A DNA stretch of 64,000 bases from Actinernus sp. WN-2022. Taxonomy: Eukaryota; Cnidaria; Anthozoa; Actiniaria; Actinernidae. The first letter of the stretch is position 1. Each line of letters starts with the position of its first letter. Positions 1 through 10,606 of the stretch are shown piece by piece. The stretch covers positions 74,929,032 to 74,993,031 of the forward strand of contig JAOWCC010000936.1 of NCBI GenBank assembly GCA_030867875.1, written 5' to 3'. Under the pieces are notes generated by a model. It worked only from the letters and a program-made list of their open reading frames with translations. It was not told where the DNA came from and ran no database searches. A program made the position numbers and the translations under genes.

Positions 1-5
1 CAATA

Positions 6-166
6 AAGCCTGGTTCACACTAGCGACGCTGTCATAGGCACAAACAACACACGAAGACGCAGTAAAACGTCACACTAACGACGCTATCATAGGCACATAC
101 AACACACTACCTTACTGTGTATGTTGCTTGCGCTGATGCTAACGTCGTTAGTGTGAATCAGGCTTA
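6..166. mobile_element. Foldback MITE with AAGCCTG termini
   Basis: A short non-coding element starts with AAGCCTGGTTCACACTAGCG and ends with the inverted counterpart (GTGTGAATCAGGCTT). An internal direct repeat (ACACTAACGACGCTATCATA-like) occurs twice. There is no ORF. It lies upstream of the first visible C3-like exon, so it is probably intronic. The transposon superfamily is not determined. Confidence 0.6.
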
Positions 167-396
167 GACTAGGTTTTAGATAATCGTAACATAGATCTCT
201 AAAACGGTATATTATCTTATTCAGTACATTGTATGTGTTGGAGTGACCAACGCCTTCAAACTAAAATTATTCCCTTATCTTTAGATTTGGTATACGGATA
301 TTGCTGTACGGACAATATTAACGAGGGGTAAACCGTAGTTGTTGTAATTATTTGATACATACAAAAAATTGCTTTGAAAATTCACTTCATTCCCAG

Positions 397-3300
397 ATAT
401 CGCAGGCAAGGGAAATCAGGAATGGCCATACTGGACATTGGAGTATTTACAGGATTTGAACCAGATAAGAAATCGCTCATCGAGGTATGAATTGTCTTTG
501 TTGTATTCATTTTGACGTCTCTTTCATGATTTATAATTATGCCCCATTTATTTAGTTTTTCTTGGTTTTAATTATTTTTTTCATTCAGTGAGATAACGAC
601 CTCTCAGGCCATCGCCTTCATATCCCAACTTATATCCTGCCAGCGGTGGCTTCTGGATGTTTTTCGGACAAACGTTATGTTGGGTTACCTGTGGTGTGTG
701 GTCGAGATGGGATTGGGATCGAAACCGCGCGACACAGGTAACCCAACATTTAATTTGTCCAAATTAAATGATACCCCACGTACACCAAAAAGAGTCACAG
801 TAGAAAGAAATAGAACGTTACTGAGTAACCAGAAAGTATTGACCTATGATTGCCTCTTCAGCTCCAAAAGAACGTCCGACCGACAGTAGATCGCTTTGAA
901 TTCTCCGAAAGATCAGTCGTGTTGTACATCAGCGAGGTGAGTGGCACGAACCACAGGCAGTCCACGCGATCATTTCGTGCTCGTAAAATGTGGGAAGGAG
1001 AGAGGGCAAAGACAAAACCGCTCAAAACCACGCCAAATGCTTAGAAAACTACCCCCAAAGACCACTAAAATAACAAACCACATTTCGGTGTGATAAAATT
1101 CATTTGTCCATTTTACAACAAGTGCTCAGTTTCTTGTTTTCTGATTGGCTGATTACCATTGGAAATAAGAGGAGATGCCACGGTAGATCACGTGATCGCT
1201 CGCGTTTAGGCATGTCCCGATTGTGCTCGTAAAATCCTGAAAAGTTGCTCCCTAGAATGCCCAAAAGTTGCCAAAAATCCAAAAAGTTGCTACCTAAATT
1301 TCGAAAGTTGCTAGTACCTGCTACCTAAATTTCACGATATTTTCACCCAAACGTTAATTATAAGCTTTATTCCATCTTATTAATTGCTAATATTGGTTAA
1401 AATAAGATAAATTGATTGAAATTCGAACAAAACTAAAAAGTTGTCACTGCATTTTAAAAAGTCGCTCGCAAATATGGGCGTATTTTTAGAGAACTCTTAA
1501 CGGAACAAAACTTCTAATGGTTTATTTGATAAACATCAAGAATTTCGCAGAAATTGAAGTTTTCTATCAAATTGTTAACTTTTGCGTGCTTGGTTTATGA
1601 TGTAAACCTGTAATTTGTTCAAAAGTTGCTCAGAAAGACAAAAGCTGCTCGAGATTGCTAGAACTGAAAAAAGTTGCTCCAAACGCCAAAAGTTGCTCAA
1701 AAGTTGCCGAGCACAATCGGGACATGCCTACTCGCGTTGTAACTGATCACTGTTCCCCGCAATTACCTCCTGTTCATGCTGGCTCTGTCGGCTTGACTAT
1801 TTTTAATTTGTTGTTGTAAAGAGCACATATTTGATAGTTTATCGTGGTATTTACTTATTATATTACCCATACGGCCCCGCGCGCTTTTCGTTCAAAACGA
1901 TCACGTGACGGGGGCCGTACATGTTTGACGTGAGCGGTGCAGGAAAAAGCTGTCCGTCCCTGCTCGAGCTTTTTCTTGTTGTTTTGCCATTATTAAAACA
2001 AACCAAGTGGTCATATGATGAAACACGTATTGCCTGAGGGGGAGGGCCGAACGGGAAAATATTTGGTTCTCGGTCAAATTGTATGGATCGAGCGCCACAC
2101 AGCGGTCAAACGTCTGCGCATGCGTCAAAAGTCTTGCAACAACAACCGGAGGCCGTCACTGTTCACACACCCGTTTTCAAACCTTGAGAACTTTTTTGGT
2201 AAATTACGAAAACGTTTGGTAAACTCACAGTTTGAAGTTTGTTCAATTTCCCGTCGACTGTGAAAATATAAAGCTTAACTTTCACGTATTTTTCTTAACT
2301 TTTGGGGGTAGAAGTTCACTGTAATATGTTTTAAGATAAATTTTGCGCGGGAAATTCGCGCGGCCGCCCACGCGCAGACGTTTGACCGCTGTGTGATCGA
2401 GCGCATGTACAAAATGACCGCGAGCCAAATATACTCCGTCCGTCCCTCCCACTCAGTCAATAAGAACATAAGATCCGGGAAACTAGCGTAAATTTGTTAA
2501 ATTGTCATCTGTTCGAATGATATTGCTATGCTAGAATGGGCCTTTAGCAGAATACAATCACGTGGTTGTACTGGATGGCAAAACAAACTGACTTCATATA
2601 TTTAAAGGCACTTGTACGAGATCGGTTGTGTTATTAGCAAAACATGCTTGTAAATGCTATTTTCCACCTCCAATCGATCTTTCTAAAACAGCGTTCTAAA
2701 AGATAGCTTGCCACCCAGCATCCATGGCAACGCCTTTCCCATGGAGATCACGAGCTCATTCATTCGTTAACGAAGTATTATATCAGCACGTGACTGTTTC
2801 CTGCAAAAGGCCTATAGATGGTTTGCACTCAATCCCCAGAGATTCAAATGACAAAGGGCATGGCGGCCATGTTGGTGTACAGAACAAAAGAAGCTAACGA
2901 GGAATCCATTGTTAACTGTACACCAACATGGCGGCTATGACGTAACGTGCAAAGGGTCCATTAGTGCTTAAATAATCTATCACAAAGGCATTATTACAGC
3001 ACTAAACGACTGTCTGGGCTACCTGTGCGTCTAACGACACAGGCAGGTTAGCAGAGTTTATATATACAGAGCACCAGGCCAGTGAATATATGAAGAATAA
3101 CAAAGACAAGATCCAACTATGTGGCTTTGTAACTGTGCACTGATATTGTCCTCGCCGGACATCATATGTTCATCGAAACTCACAGTTTCGCTCTTCGGTA
3201 CAGATATTAATATCTCGCGGGCAAATATCATATCCATAATGGACTTCTGGTGCTTATAACCCATCAAATATTTTCTCTCACGCGTGATTGGTTGAATGAG

Positions 3301-6300
3301 TCTCGTGACCCGATATTTTCTATCCGCTAGCGGGAAATATCAGCGAATACGTGAGCGTATAAGCGCGCGTCAAAGAAAATATTTGAAGGTTGATAACAAC
3401 AATTACCTCCTCGAAGCTCATAGCTTCCCTCGAGCTTCGCTCTCGGGAACTGTTCTCTTCTCGGATCAGATAATGCCCGCGGACGAAATATCAGGGCATA
3501 TTTCAACGCCACAAATAGGTTAGTGTATTTATATTTCCTTGTCACGAGTAGGTTATTCTTTATCAAAACATGACTAATGAAGATTTTTGTTTTCAAACAC
3601 GTCAGGTACCAAGCGATAAAGAATTCTGTGCAAAGTTCAAGGTTAACAGAGTGTTTGGTGTGGGTACTGTTCAACCAGTTGCTGTTAAAATCTACGATTA
3701 CTACGAGCCTGGTACGTATTTGAGCACAGGTATCCCAATCTCATTGTAAGTGGTTAAGAAATCAAATTAAATGTACAGCATTAGTCATCTTAAAATTATT
3801 AAATAGGATCGATCTTGAAACTTCACTCACTTGTTCTTTCTGTTGTTCTTTATTTCTGAAGAAAATTTGAAACCATTTCGCCTGAAATTGAGAGAGTTAG
3901 GGCGTTTTTTTTTTTAAATCCCACCAGTTTTTTTCCTTGTTTCCTTCCACTTCTCATCAATATTTTTTGGGGGGGACACAAAAGAACCTGCAGCGTTATT
4001 TCGTGAAATAGTAGGGGATTGTGTGCCGACATAACATGACAGGGCATTGCGCCACAACTGCAGTCCGTATCTCGGGACCGCCCTTGTTGAAGCGCATTTG
4101 ATTCTATACCTATAGAATTTGCGCTATACAACTGAACAACTTTATTTAACGTTAACCTTATTTCAGAACTTCTCCCAACTTGCGAAACTATGTCGCGAAT
4201 CAATACAAATAATAATTTATAACTATTAAACGTTTTTCTCTCGTTGAAGCTAGTTAAGGAGAGGTTAAAAAAAGAACAATCCTACAATAATTTCTGTATT
4301 TCCTTTTAACATTGTCAAACAGGCGATTCTTGTACGAGGTTCTACTCACCGGGCCTCAGAAGTGAGTTACTACTGGGGATATGCGAAGGAGATCAGTGTA
4401 AATGTACTCAAGGTATGAATTATTATTACTCACTCTGAAAGGATGAAGATTTTCAGAAGGGAGCACAAGGATCGAGAAAAAACCGTATCAGATTTATTTA
4501 TATATCAAAGGATAGGAATTGGAAGAAAGGGGCCTTGAAGAAGGAAAGTACAGGAAGGAGGAAGGACAGGAGTTGGCTGACTGCCACCTTGGCTTTAATT
4601 CCATCACTTAATTTTGATCAGTAGTATTTTAACATGCAGTACTGTAGTTTAGTTGTTAACAGGGAGATACGTTTGAGAACCATGTTTGCGTTCTCGTAGA
4701 AGACGGCGCCGAGAAAAAGATTACCTTGTTAACGAAAATAAATATTTAGAGCATTATTTAGAGGCCAGACACGAGCCACATTCTCGATGCGCCCAGTCAG
4801 TAATACTGTCGATTAGAATGTTTTCCTGTTGTGTATGTACAGATGGCTGCATGGCCTGTGGTAGCACTATTCAAACTGTTGATGAGATGCTGGATGTAGC
4901 ATGTAAGCAGCACGACTTTGGTAGGTTACGATTACAGCATATTTCTTATGAATGGGAAAGAAATACGGCAACACTGTACGTAGTTTTTTCTACGTACATT
5001 GGATGACTGGTTTCTGTAAAATCTAGTGTGCTATAATCAACTGAAAGTCGATGAAGATATGCTAACCGCCGTGGGAAGCGTGTAGCAGCTGACCGGTTTC
5101 GAGCGTTAGCCCTTCGTCAGAGCGAATTAACCGTAACCGTACAGTAACTTTACCGTAACCGTACAGTAACTTTACCGTAACCGTACAGTAACTTTACAGT
5201 AACTTTACCGTAGCCGTACATTAACTTTACCGTAACCGTACAGTAACTTTACTGTAACCGTACAGTAACTTTACCGTAACCGTACAGTAACTTAACCGTA
5301 CAGTAACTTTACCGTAACCGTACAGTAACTTTACCGTAACGCTATAATTCGATTGGATCGCAATAACAAAAGCAACACGGAAACAGGAGCCCATTATCCG
5401 GAGCGCCATCTCCCATACTATATCTTTGAGTTGGTGTATTTACACCTTGGGCTATTTATAGAACCAGGTTTCATTGTTTTATAGACCGGCAATGTACCTT
5501 ATTTCTTTTGCTAGAGTGCGAACACTGGCGGAACGCATGAACGAACGGTACAGGCTATTATCTTCGCCGGTATTGTTTTTCTTTCGAACAAAGAAAAACA
5601 TTTATTCGTAGACAAAAACATTTAGGAAACACATTTATTCGTGGAAAAAAAATAAAATAGCCGGTGTATATACCAAGCGCACCCAACGAGTACTTTTTGA
5701 AATTCGTTTGAAACCAGTTGTCTGCAGCTTATCTAGCCATTTTAAGGTGCCTACTATGTCTTTTGACGTTTTCTAGAAAGCTATTAGCTGTTCGGATTTT
5801 CTAGGTGGAAATCGCGTCAACCGAAAATACTATGGCAAAATATTCCCGGCCTACGAATTTGTTAGTAGTCTAGAACAGAAACAAGAATTTTCTAGCCCAA
5901 GTAACTTTTGTTGCAAAGTTTTGTGGAGGTACGATTTTTTTAGGGATTCTTTTTTCCTTTAGGCAATTCTTAGGGAATGCCGGAAAATGTGTTGTTCTGA
6001 CTCTATTGATCAGACGAATTGGGACGTACCAATATTTTAGGGGAAACCTTTTAGTCTCCCTTTTCTTCTATAATTTTCTAGGGATTGAAAACAATTTTCT
6101 AGGGATATTTTTTTCAAATCCGACAGTTTTAGGCTAACTTACTCTCCCGAACAGCTTTTTAACCGAAAACTTCGTTGGGTGCCCTTGGTATATACGCCAA
6201 CTCACATATATATAGTACATATGGGTGCTTGAAATTTCACCTTATTTAACACATCCTTAAAGTTTAATGTGAAAACGGATTCCCCTTGCTTAAAGCTACA

Positions 6301-6824
6301 CTCTATATAAGGAAGCAGTGTTTTGTCGATATTTTTTTCTGCACGGCGTGCGGCATTGATCAATGATTGAATGTAAAGATTATGCATTGAGTAAAAAATA
6401 TCCTCTTGTCGCGGCAGGGACTGGGGTTTACGATAAAACTAATACCCTTCTGAAATATCAATTGCTTTATTCATTTATATAAACAATTCCATTAGTTATC
6501 AAGGGGGAAGTCGTTCTCGTGGATGAAGAGCAGAATGGGAAACAGTCCTGGCTGACATACTTCGTGGAAGTAAAAATAATCCTGAAGCAAGGTCGTAAGA
6601 ACCTACACAAAGGCAATATAATGGAATACAGGAAGCGGGCAGGCTGTGAGTGTCCTCATCTACAACAAGGCAGCGAGTATCTGTTCATGGGACAAGAAGA
6701 AAACGCCCAGTTCGTGCTGGATGCCAAAACTTTCATCATGCCCTGGAAGAGGCAACCTGGCCTTGGGGGAGATCTTGTGAATGTGTTTAGAGGCAGAATG
6801 AAGAGAGGTCATCGATGTATTTAG
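397..6824 (+). CDS. Complement C3-like protein, 3' end (partial, 6 exons visible)
   Basis: C-terminal part of a thioester protein of the C3/C4/C5 type, the secreted central protein of complement opsonisation. Exons by splice sites and phase are 397-484, 862-936, 3606-3711, 4323-4412, 4843-4920 and 6496-6824. Together they give 765 in-frame nt (254 residues plus stop). Exon 1 encodes the macroglobulin receptor-binding signature SGMAILDIGVFTGFEPD. Exon 3 carries QPVAVKIYDYYEPG, and exon 4 has CTRFYSPG and CEGDQCKC, as in the C3 alpha chain. Exons 5-6 form a C345C/NTR domain ending in GHRCI-stop, whose last Cys fits the conserved disulfide. A2M and CD109 proteins lack this C345C domain, which favours C3. 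Upstream exons lie outside the window. Intron 2 (2.7 kb) and intron 5 (1.6 kb) hold MITEs and a minisatellite. C3 rather than a C4/C5 paralogue is an inference. Confidence 0.85.
666..752. repeat. Short palindromic MITE remnant
   Basis: TGTTGGGTTACCTGTGG is answered about 40 bp later by CACAGGTAACCCAACA, forming a hairpin. The centre (GGGATTGGGATCGAAACC) resembles the hairpins at 31984-32145 and near 51957, suggesting one family. It lies in intron 1 of the C3-like gene. Confidence 0.5.
1199..1738. mobile_element. hAT-like MITE with 8-bp target duplication
   Basis: The element spans 1207-1730 and has perfect inverted ends TAGGCATGTCCCGATTGTGC. It is flanked by the 8-bp direct repeat CTCGCGTT (1199-1206 and 1731-1738). 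An 8-bp duplication is typical of hAT transposons. Subterminal AAAGTTGCT-like motifs occur many times near both ends, as expected for hAT transposase binding sites. No transposase is encoded. It is inserted in C3-like intron 2. Confidence 0.8.
2087..2404. mobile_element. Mutator-like MITE, copy 1 (9-bp TSD)
   Basis: The element spans 2096-2395 with termini CACACAGCGGTCAAACG, inverted at the right end. It is flanked by the 9-bp direct repeat ATCGAGCGC (2087-2095 and 2396-2404). Internal text such as GCGCGGGAAATTCGCG and GGCCGCC resembles the copies at 32934, 34447 and 52271. A 9-bp duplication points to Mutator-like elements. Non-autonomous. Confidence 0.75.
2539..2812. mobile_element. MITE family with GGCCTTT..CACGTG ends, copy 1
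   Basis: The ends GGCCTTTAGCAG and CTGCAAAAGGCC are inverted, with CACGTG just inside each end. The interior (TGCCACCCAGCATCCATGGC and the ATCGATCTTTCTAAAAC block) is the reverse complement of 56427-56711, so both are one family. Intronic in the C3-like gene. Confidence 0.65.
2858..2928. repeat. Inverted repeat around GGCGGCCATGTTGGTGTAC
   Basis: GGCGGCCATGTTGGTGTAC (about 2858-2880) is answered by GTACACCAACATGGCGGC (about 2919-2936), giving a foldback of about 80 bp. No ORF. Probably a MITE remnant in C3-like intron 2. Confidence 0.45.
3150..3525. mobile_element. Dispersed MITE-like repeat, copy 1
   Basis: The AAATATTTTC..GACGC block, the AATATCAG(G)GCATAT block and the CAACGCCACAAATAGGTT block also occur at 15850-16240 inside RECQL5 intron 3, so this is a dispersed element. 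No coding potential is seen. The right end abuts C3-like exon 3 (3606) with about 80 bp between. Confidence 0.5.
5085..5124 (-). ncRNA. Hammerhead-ribozyme-like motif (type I, minimal helix III)
   Basis: Read on the minus strand from 5124, CGCT is followed by the core CTGACGA. A stem-loop GGGC-TAAC-GCTC (helix II) follows, then GAAA, a short helix III (ACC/GGT), the cleavage-site triplet GTC, and AGC that can pair with the starting GCT (helix I). This matches the hammerhead consensus CUGANGA, GAAA, NUH. Very short helix III is known in retroelement hammerheads of Penelope-like elements and animal retrozymes, which cleave efficiently as dimers. Predicted cleavage lies between the complements of 5091 and 5090. 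A minisatellite adjoins it at 5129. A degraded relative is at 19656-19690. No activity evidence is available. Confidence 0.6.
5129..5345. repeat. 22-bp minisatellite (CAGTAACTTTACCGTAACCGTA)n
   Basis: About ten imperfect copies of a roughly 22-bp unit combining CAGTAACTTTAC and CGTAACCGTA. Some copies have lost half a unit. It lies in the last intron of the C3-like gene, immediately beside the hammerhead-like motif. The open frames through it are repeat artefacts. Confidence 0.85.
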
Positions 6825-7164
6825 TACCGTAGCTAATATCAGGGCTTGACGTAAGATCTAGGCCGTTAGCTTTGCAAAATGTTAACAAGCAAAACAATCT
6901 GCATGAAACAGTCCACAGAAGAGAATTAACAAAAACATAGAACGGTTTTCGATTGAGTGTCGAAAGTAATAAGTGCTCGGCTTTCGTTTTGTGTTTGCTC
7001 AGCTTTTCTACTGGGTGTGAAAAATATGTTTTGTAATTATCAGCCAATCAAGTTCTAAACTAAAACCAAACATTGTTTTGGTTCGTCAGGCAATTAATTT
7101 TCGTTTTAACGAGAGTGCTTGACGAATGCGTTTACTTTTCCTCGTGATTGGTTCAAGTAAAATC

Positions 7165-7262
7165 AATCATGAATATTACTTCAGTTCGTGATTGGCTCAT
7201 TGCGTTGTCACTTGCTCCAGTGATTGGCTCTGTGATTGGCTCTGTGATTGGCTCTGTGATTA
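7165..7262. repeat. Short TGATTGGCTCTG tandem repeat downstream of C3-like gene
   Basis: The 12-bp unit TGATTGGCTCTG occurs three times in direct succession at about 7223-7260, with looser GTGATTGGCTC copies upstream. ATTGG is an inverted CCAAT box, but no promoter function can be shown. About 340 bp after the C3-like stop codon. Confidence 0.5.
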
Positions 7263-7462
7263 CTTTGGTTTGGGTTTTACGACACTCTTGCACTGAATCA
7301 AAAACCGCTTTATTATGCATGCATGAATTAGTGATAAGTGGAACATGCTCAACCAGACGCTCTTAAGTTTTCAAGTTTCTTCTGTGCGGATTTCTTTATA
7401 GAGAATGATGAAACGACCAACTTAACTTGATTTAATGTTCGCCTCCGTCGAAGTAGCCTGAT

Positions 7463-7543
7463 TTTAAGACGGTACGAGGTCCCGCTCACTTCAACACGTG
7501 AAGTGAGCGGACGACCTCGTACCGTCTGAAAATCAGGCTACCG
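7463..7543. mobile_element. Hairpin MITE (GTAGCCTGATTTT arms)
   Basis: A near-perfect palindrome with arms of about 36 bp (GTAGCCTGATTTTAAGACGG) around a short centre containing CACGTG. A related half-arm occurs at about 58170-58205. Non-coding. Confidence 0.7.
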
Positions 7544-7590
7544 TCGAAGAAGCAACTTTTTTTATTACTCATATTACTATAATTATCACT

Positions 7591-7934
7591 TTATACAATA
7601 AACAGTGTGAAACACACATTCTGATTGGTCGATAGCCATGTATTATTAGAGTACAGATGCACATATGACGTTACGTTTATACAATAAACAGTGTGAAACA
7701 CACATTCTGATTGGTCGATAGCCATGTATTATTAGAGTACAGATGCACATATGACGTTACGTTTATACAATAAACAGTGTGAAACACACATTCTGATTGG
7801 TCGATAGCCATGTATTATTAGAGTACAGATGCACATATGACGTTACGTTTATACAATAAACAGTGTGAAACACGCATTCTGATTGGTCGATATCCATATG
7901 TTGTTATTAGAGTACAGATGCATAGATGACGTCA
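7591..7934. repeat. 86-bp tandem repeat, four copies
   Basis: Units start at 7591, 7677, 7763 and 7849, exactly 86 bp apart. The first three are almost identical and the fourth is slightly diverged. Each contains CTGATTGGTCGATA (inverted CCAAT box) and a TGACGT core, which becomes TGACGTCA in the last unit. No gene is seen. The array is local and probably recently amplified. Confidence 0.9.
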
Positions 7935-8224
7935 CCGTTTCGCACAAAATCATTTTGCATCCTCCTTTTTTAACTAACAATTGTAAACAAATAGATGTCA
8001 TTCTTCCGTGGGTCTCTCCTCTTAAAGATGTACAGTCAAAACGTGACAAGAATAACAGTCACGCCACTCGACTGCGGCTCGAGTATACACTGTTTTTGTT
8101 CTCATCACGTTTTGACGTACGTCATCTGTGTATCGGTAAGAGGACGGACGCACGTCCGAATGCAGCTGGTACCTTTAATAGTGAATCCGAATGTTTAGTT
8201 CTCAAAAGAGAGCAATGCTAAGCA

Positions 8225-8532
8225 GGAGACCAGGAGCGTCCATATCTCCTATATAGCTGTCACGGCGTTTTTACAAGTTGGGCCCTATTTTTAAATTATT
8301 TTCGCCGCCAATTTGTAGGTTGCACCATGTACCAGTAGCGGAACAAAAGATGCCTCATTAGTTACGTTTGTTATACCAACCAACATGGCTACTTTTGTGA
8401 TTTGATCCCATTATAAATTAGGAATGATTGCAACTCAACAGTAGCGGGAAACCGTTCTAAAAATAACCACTTGTGAAAACACAGTGTCATAGGCCTAGTA
8501 TGCGGGATGGACGCTCCTAGTTATGGACTCCT
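8225..8532. mobile_element. MITE with GGAGCGTCCAT ends, copy 1
   Basis: The left end AGGAGACCAGGAGCGTCCAT and right end ATGGACGCTCCTAGTTATGG are inverted. The interior carries GGGAAACCGTTCTAAAAATA and ACAAAAGATGCCTCATTAG. Relatives lie at 40446-40580 (partial) and 61215-61519. Its right end is included in the downstream tandem duplication. Confidence 0.65.
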
Positions 8533-10606
8533 GTGCTAAGAAATTACAACCAGGGATAATGCTCTCGACTATGACTTTCAAGAAATAAACTGTGCTTTTC
8601 TTTTCAGTTTCATCTTGCATGCTATTGATGTTCAAGTGATTTGTGATGAGAGCTTACCCCTAAATAAAGAAACCCTTTTGCCTTGCACCAACTTAGTTTC
8701 ACAGCATTAAATTATGCCTCTATGGGTTCTGTAAGTTCTGTGACTGTGATATGCCTAAGTGTGAAATGCGGGTTATCTATTGTAAGGTGTTCAACACGTC
8801 CATCTATTGTAAGGTGTTCAAAACGTCTATCTATTGTACAGAGGTGTTCAACACGTCTCTGTATATTGTACAAAAGTGTTCAACACGTCTATCTATTGTA
8901 CAGAGGTGTTCGACACGTATGTCTATATATACACTATTTCGTGGTTAATTCCGACATTTTGAAAGGGGTGCAAACATGGTGCAAAATATATAATGCCATA
9001 ACATTTATTACAAACTTGACTGGCAAATTACATCGTGGGAACAGACGTAATCTGAAAAACTCAAGTTAACAATTAGGAACAAGAAAACATTGAGCTCTAA
9101 ATCTAAAAAGAGTTACAAAATCCAATAAAAATAGATATTACCAGCATAAAAATTCCACAATAAAAAGTTCTAAACTATCACAATCAAATAAAAATAAGCA
9201 TTACTCCACTTCCAATCTACTCGAGATAATACTAAAAAGACCGCACTAACTAATTTGATGATCAACTAAGTTACAAAAGGCCACCATTAAAATGATCGAT
9301 CCTAGAATAACATACAACTGATGCATAGAAGTGTTCAACATGTCTAGATACCTATACAGCCTAAGTGACCCGGATAATCATGAAAATACTAAACCATGGG
9401 CTTGCATCCCATTTTCTGACACAATACGGAAGAAAACTGTTCTGGAAACGCTATTTTGCCCCAACCCCCTCCCCTTAGATCTTTACTTCCTATTTAGTTT
9501 ACACTAATACCTCACTCTTTTCTAATGGTCCATCCCTTGTGAAAACACAGTGTCATAGGCCTAGTATGCGGGATGGACGCTCCTAGTTATGGACTCCTGT
9601 GCTAAGAAATTACAACCAGGGATAATGCTCTCGACTATGACTTTCAAGAAATAAACTGTGCTTTTCTTTTCAGTTTCATCTTGCATGCTATTGATGTTCA
9701 AGTGATTTGTGATGAGAGCTTACCCCTAAATAAAGAAACCCTTTTGCCTTGCACCAACTTAGTTTCACAGCATTAAATTATGCCTCTATGGGTTCTGTAA
9801 GTTCTGTGACTGTGATATGCCTAAGTGTGAAATGCGGGTTATCTATTGTAAGGTGTTCAACACGTCCATCTATTGTAAGGTGTTCAAAACGTCTATCTAT
9901 TGTACAGAGGTGTTCAACACGTCTCTGTATATTGTACAAAAGTGTTCAACACGTCTATCTATTGTACAGAGGTGTTCGACACGTATGTCTATATATACTG
10001 ACTATTTCGTGGTTAATTCCGACATTTTGAAAGGGGTGCAAACATGGTGCAAAATATATAATGCCATAACATTTATTACAAACTTGACTGGCAAATTACA
10101 TCGTGGGAACAGACGTAATCTGAAAAACTCAAGTTAACAATTAGGAACAAGAAAACATTGAGCTCTAAATCTAAAAAGAGTTACAAAATCCAATAAAAAT
10201 AGATATTACCAGCATAAAAATTCCACAATAAAAAGTTCTAAACTATCACAATCAAATAAAAATAAGCATTACTCCACTTCCAATCTACTCGAGATAATAC
10301 TAAAAAGACCGCACTAACTAATTTGATGATCAACTAAGTTACAAAAGGCCACCATTAAAATGATCGATCCTAGAATAACATACAACTGATGCATAGAAGT
10401 GTTCAACATGTCTAGATACCTATACAGCCTAAGTGACCCGGATAATCATGAAAATACTAAACCATGGGCTTGCATCCCATTTTCTGACACAATACGGAAG
10501 AAAACTGTTCTGGAAACGCTATTTTGCCCCAACCCCCTCCCCTTAGATCTTTACTTCCTATTTAGTTTACACTAATACCTCACTCTTTTCTAATGGTCCA
10601 TCCCTT
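8473..10606. repeat. 1.07-kb tandem duplication
   Basis: Unit 1 is 8473-9538 (1066 bp) and unit 2 is 9539-10606 (1068 bp). They are almost identical by eye. The clear difference is a small insertion in unit 2 near 9999 (TATACTGACTATT against TATACACTATT). The right end of a MITE (8225-8532) opens unit 1 and is copied in unit 2. Near-identity implies a recent duplication or an assembly duplication. Open frames of 65-128 codons recur in both copies but run through simple repeats and are unlikely to be genes. Confidence 0.9.
8785..8935. repeat. GTGTTCAACACGTC array within duplication unit 1
   Basis: Five imperfect units of about 26-30 bp, each with GGTGTTCAACACGTCTATCT followed by ATTGTA. The same array recurs at about 9851-10003 in unit 2, and isolated copies (AAGTGTTCAACATGTCTAGA) lie near 9330 and 10396. 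GTGTTNAACAC is close to a palindrome. Confidence 0.75.

Noticed and set aside
5227..5409. 60-codon minus-strand frame rich in YGKVTVRL
   Set aside because: Pure translation of the 22-bp minisatellite; not a gene.
8683..9069. 128-codon frame, repeated at 9749
   Set aside because: Runs through the GTGTTCAACACG array and differs between copies at the indel; overlapping frames are equally open.
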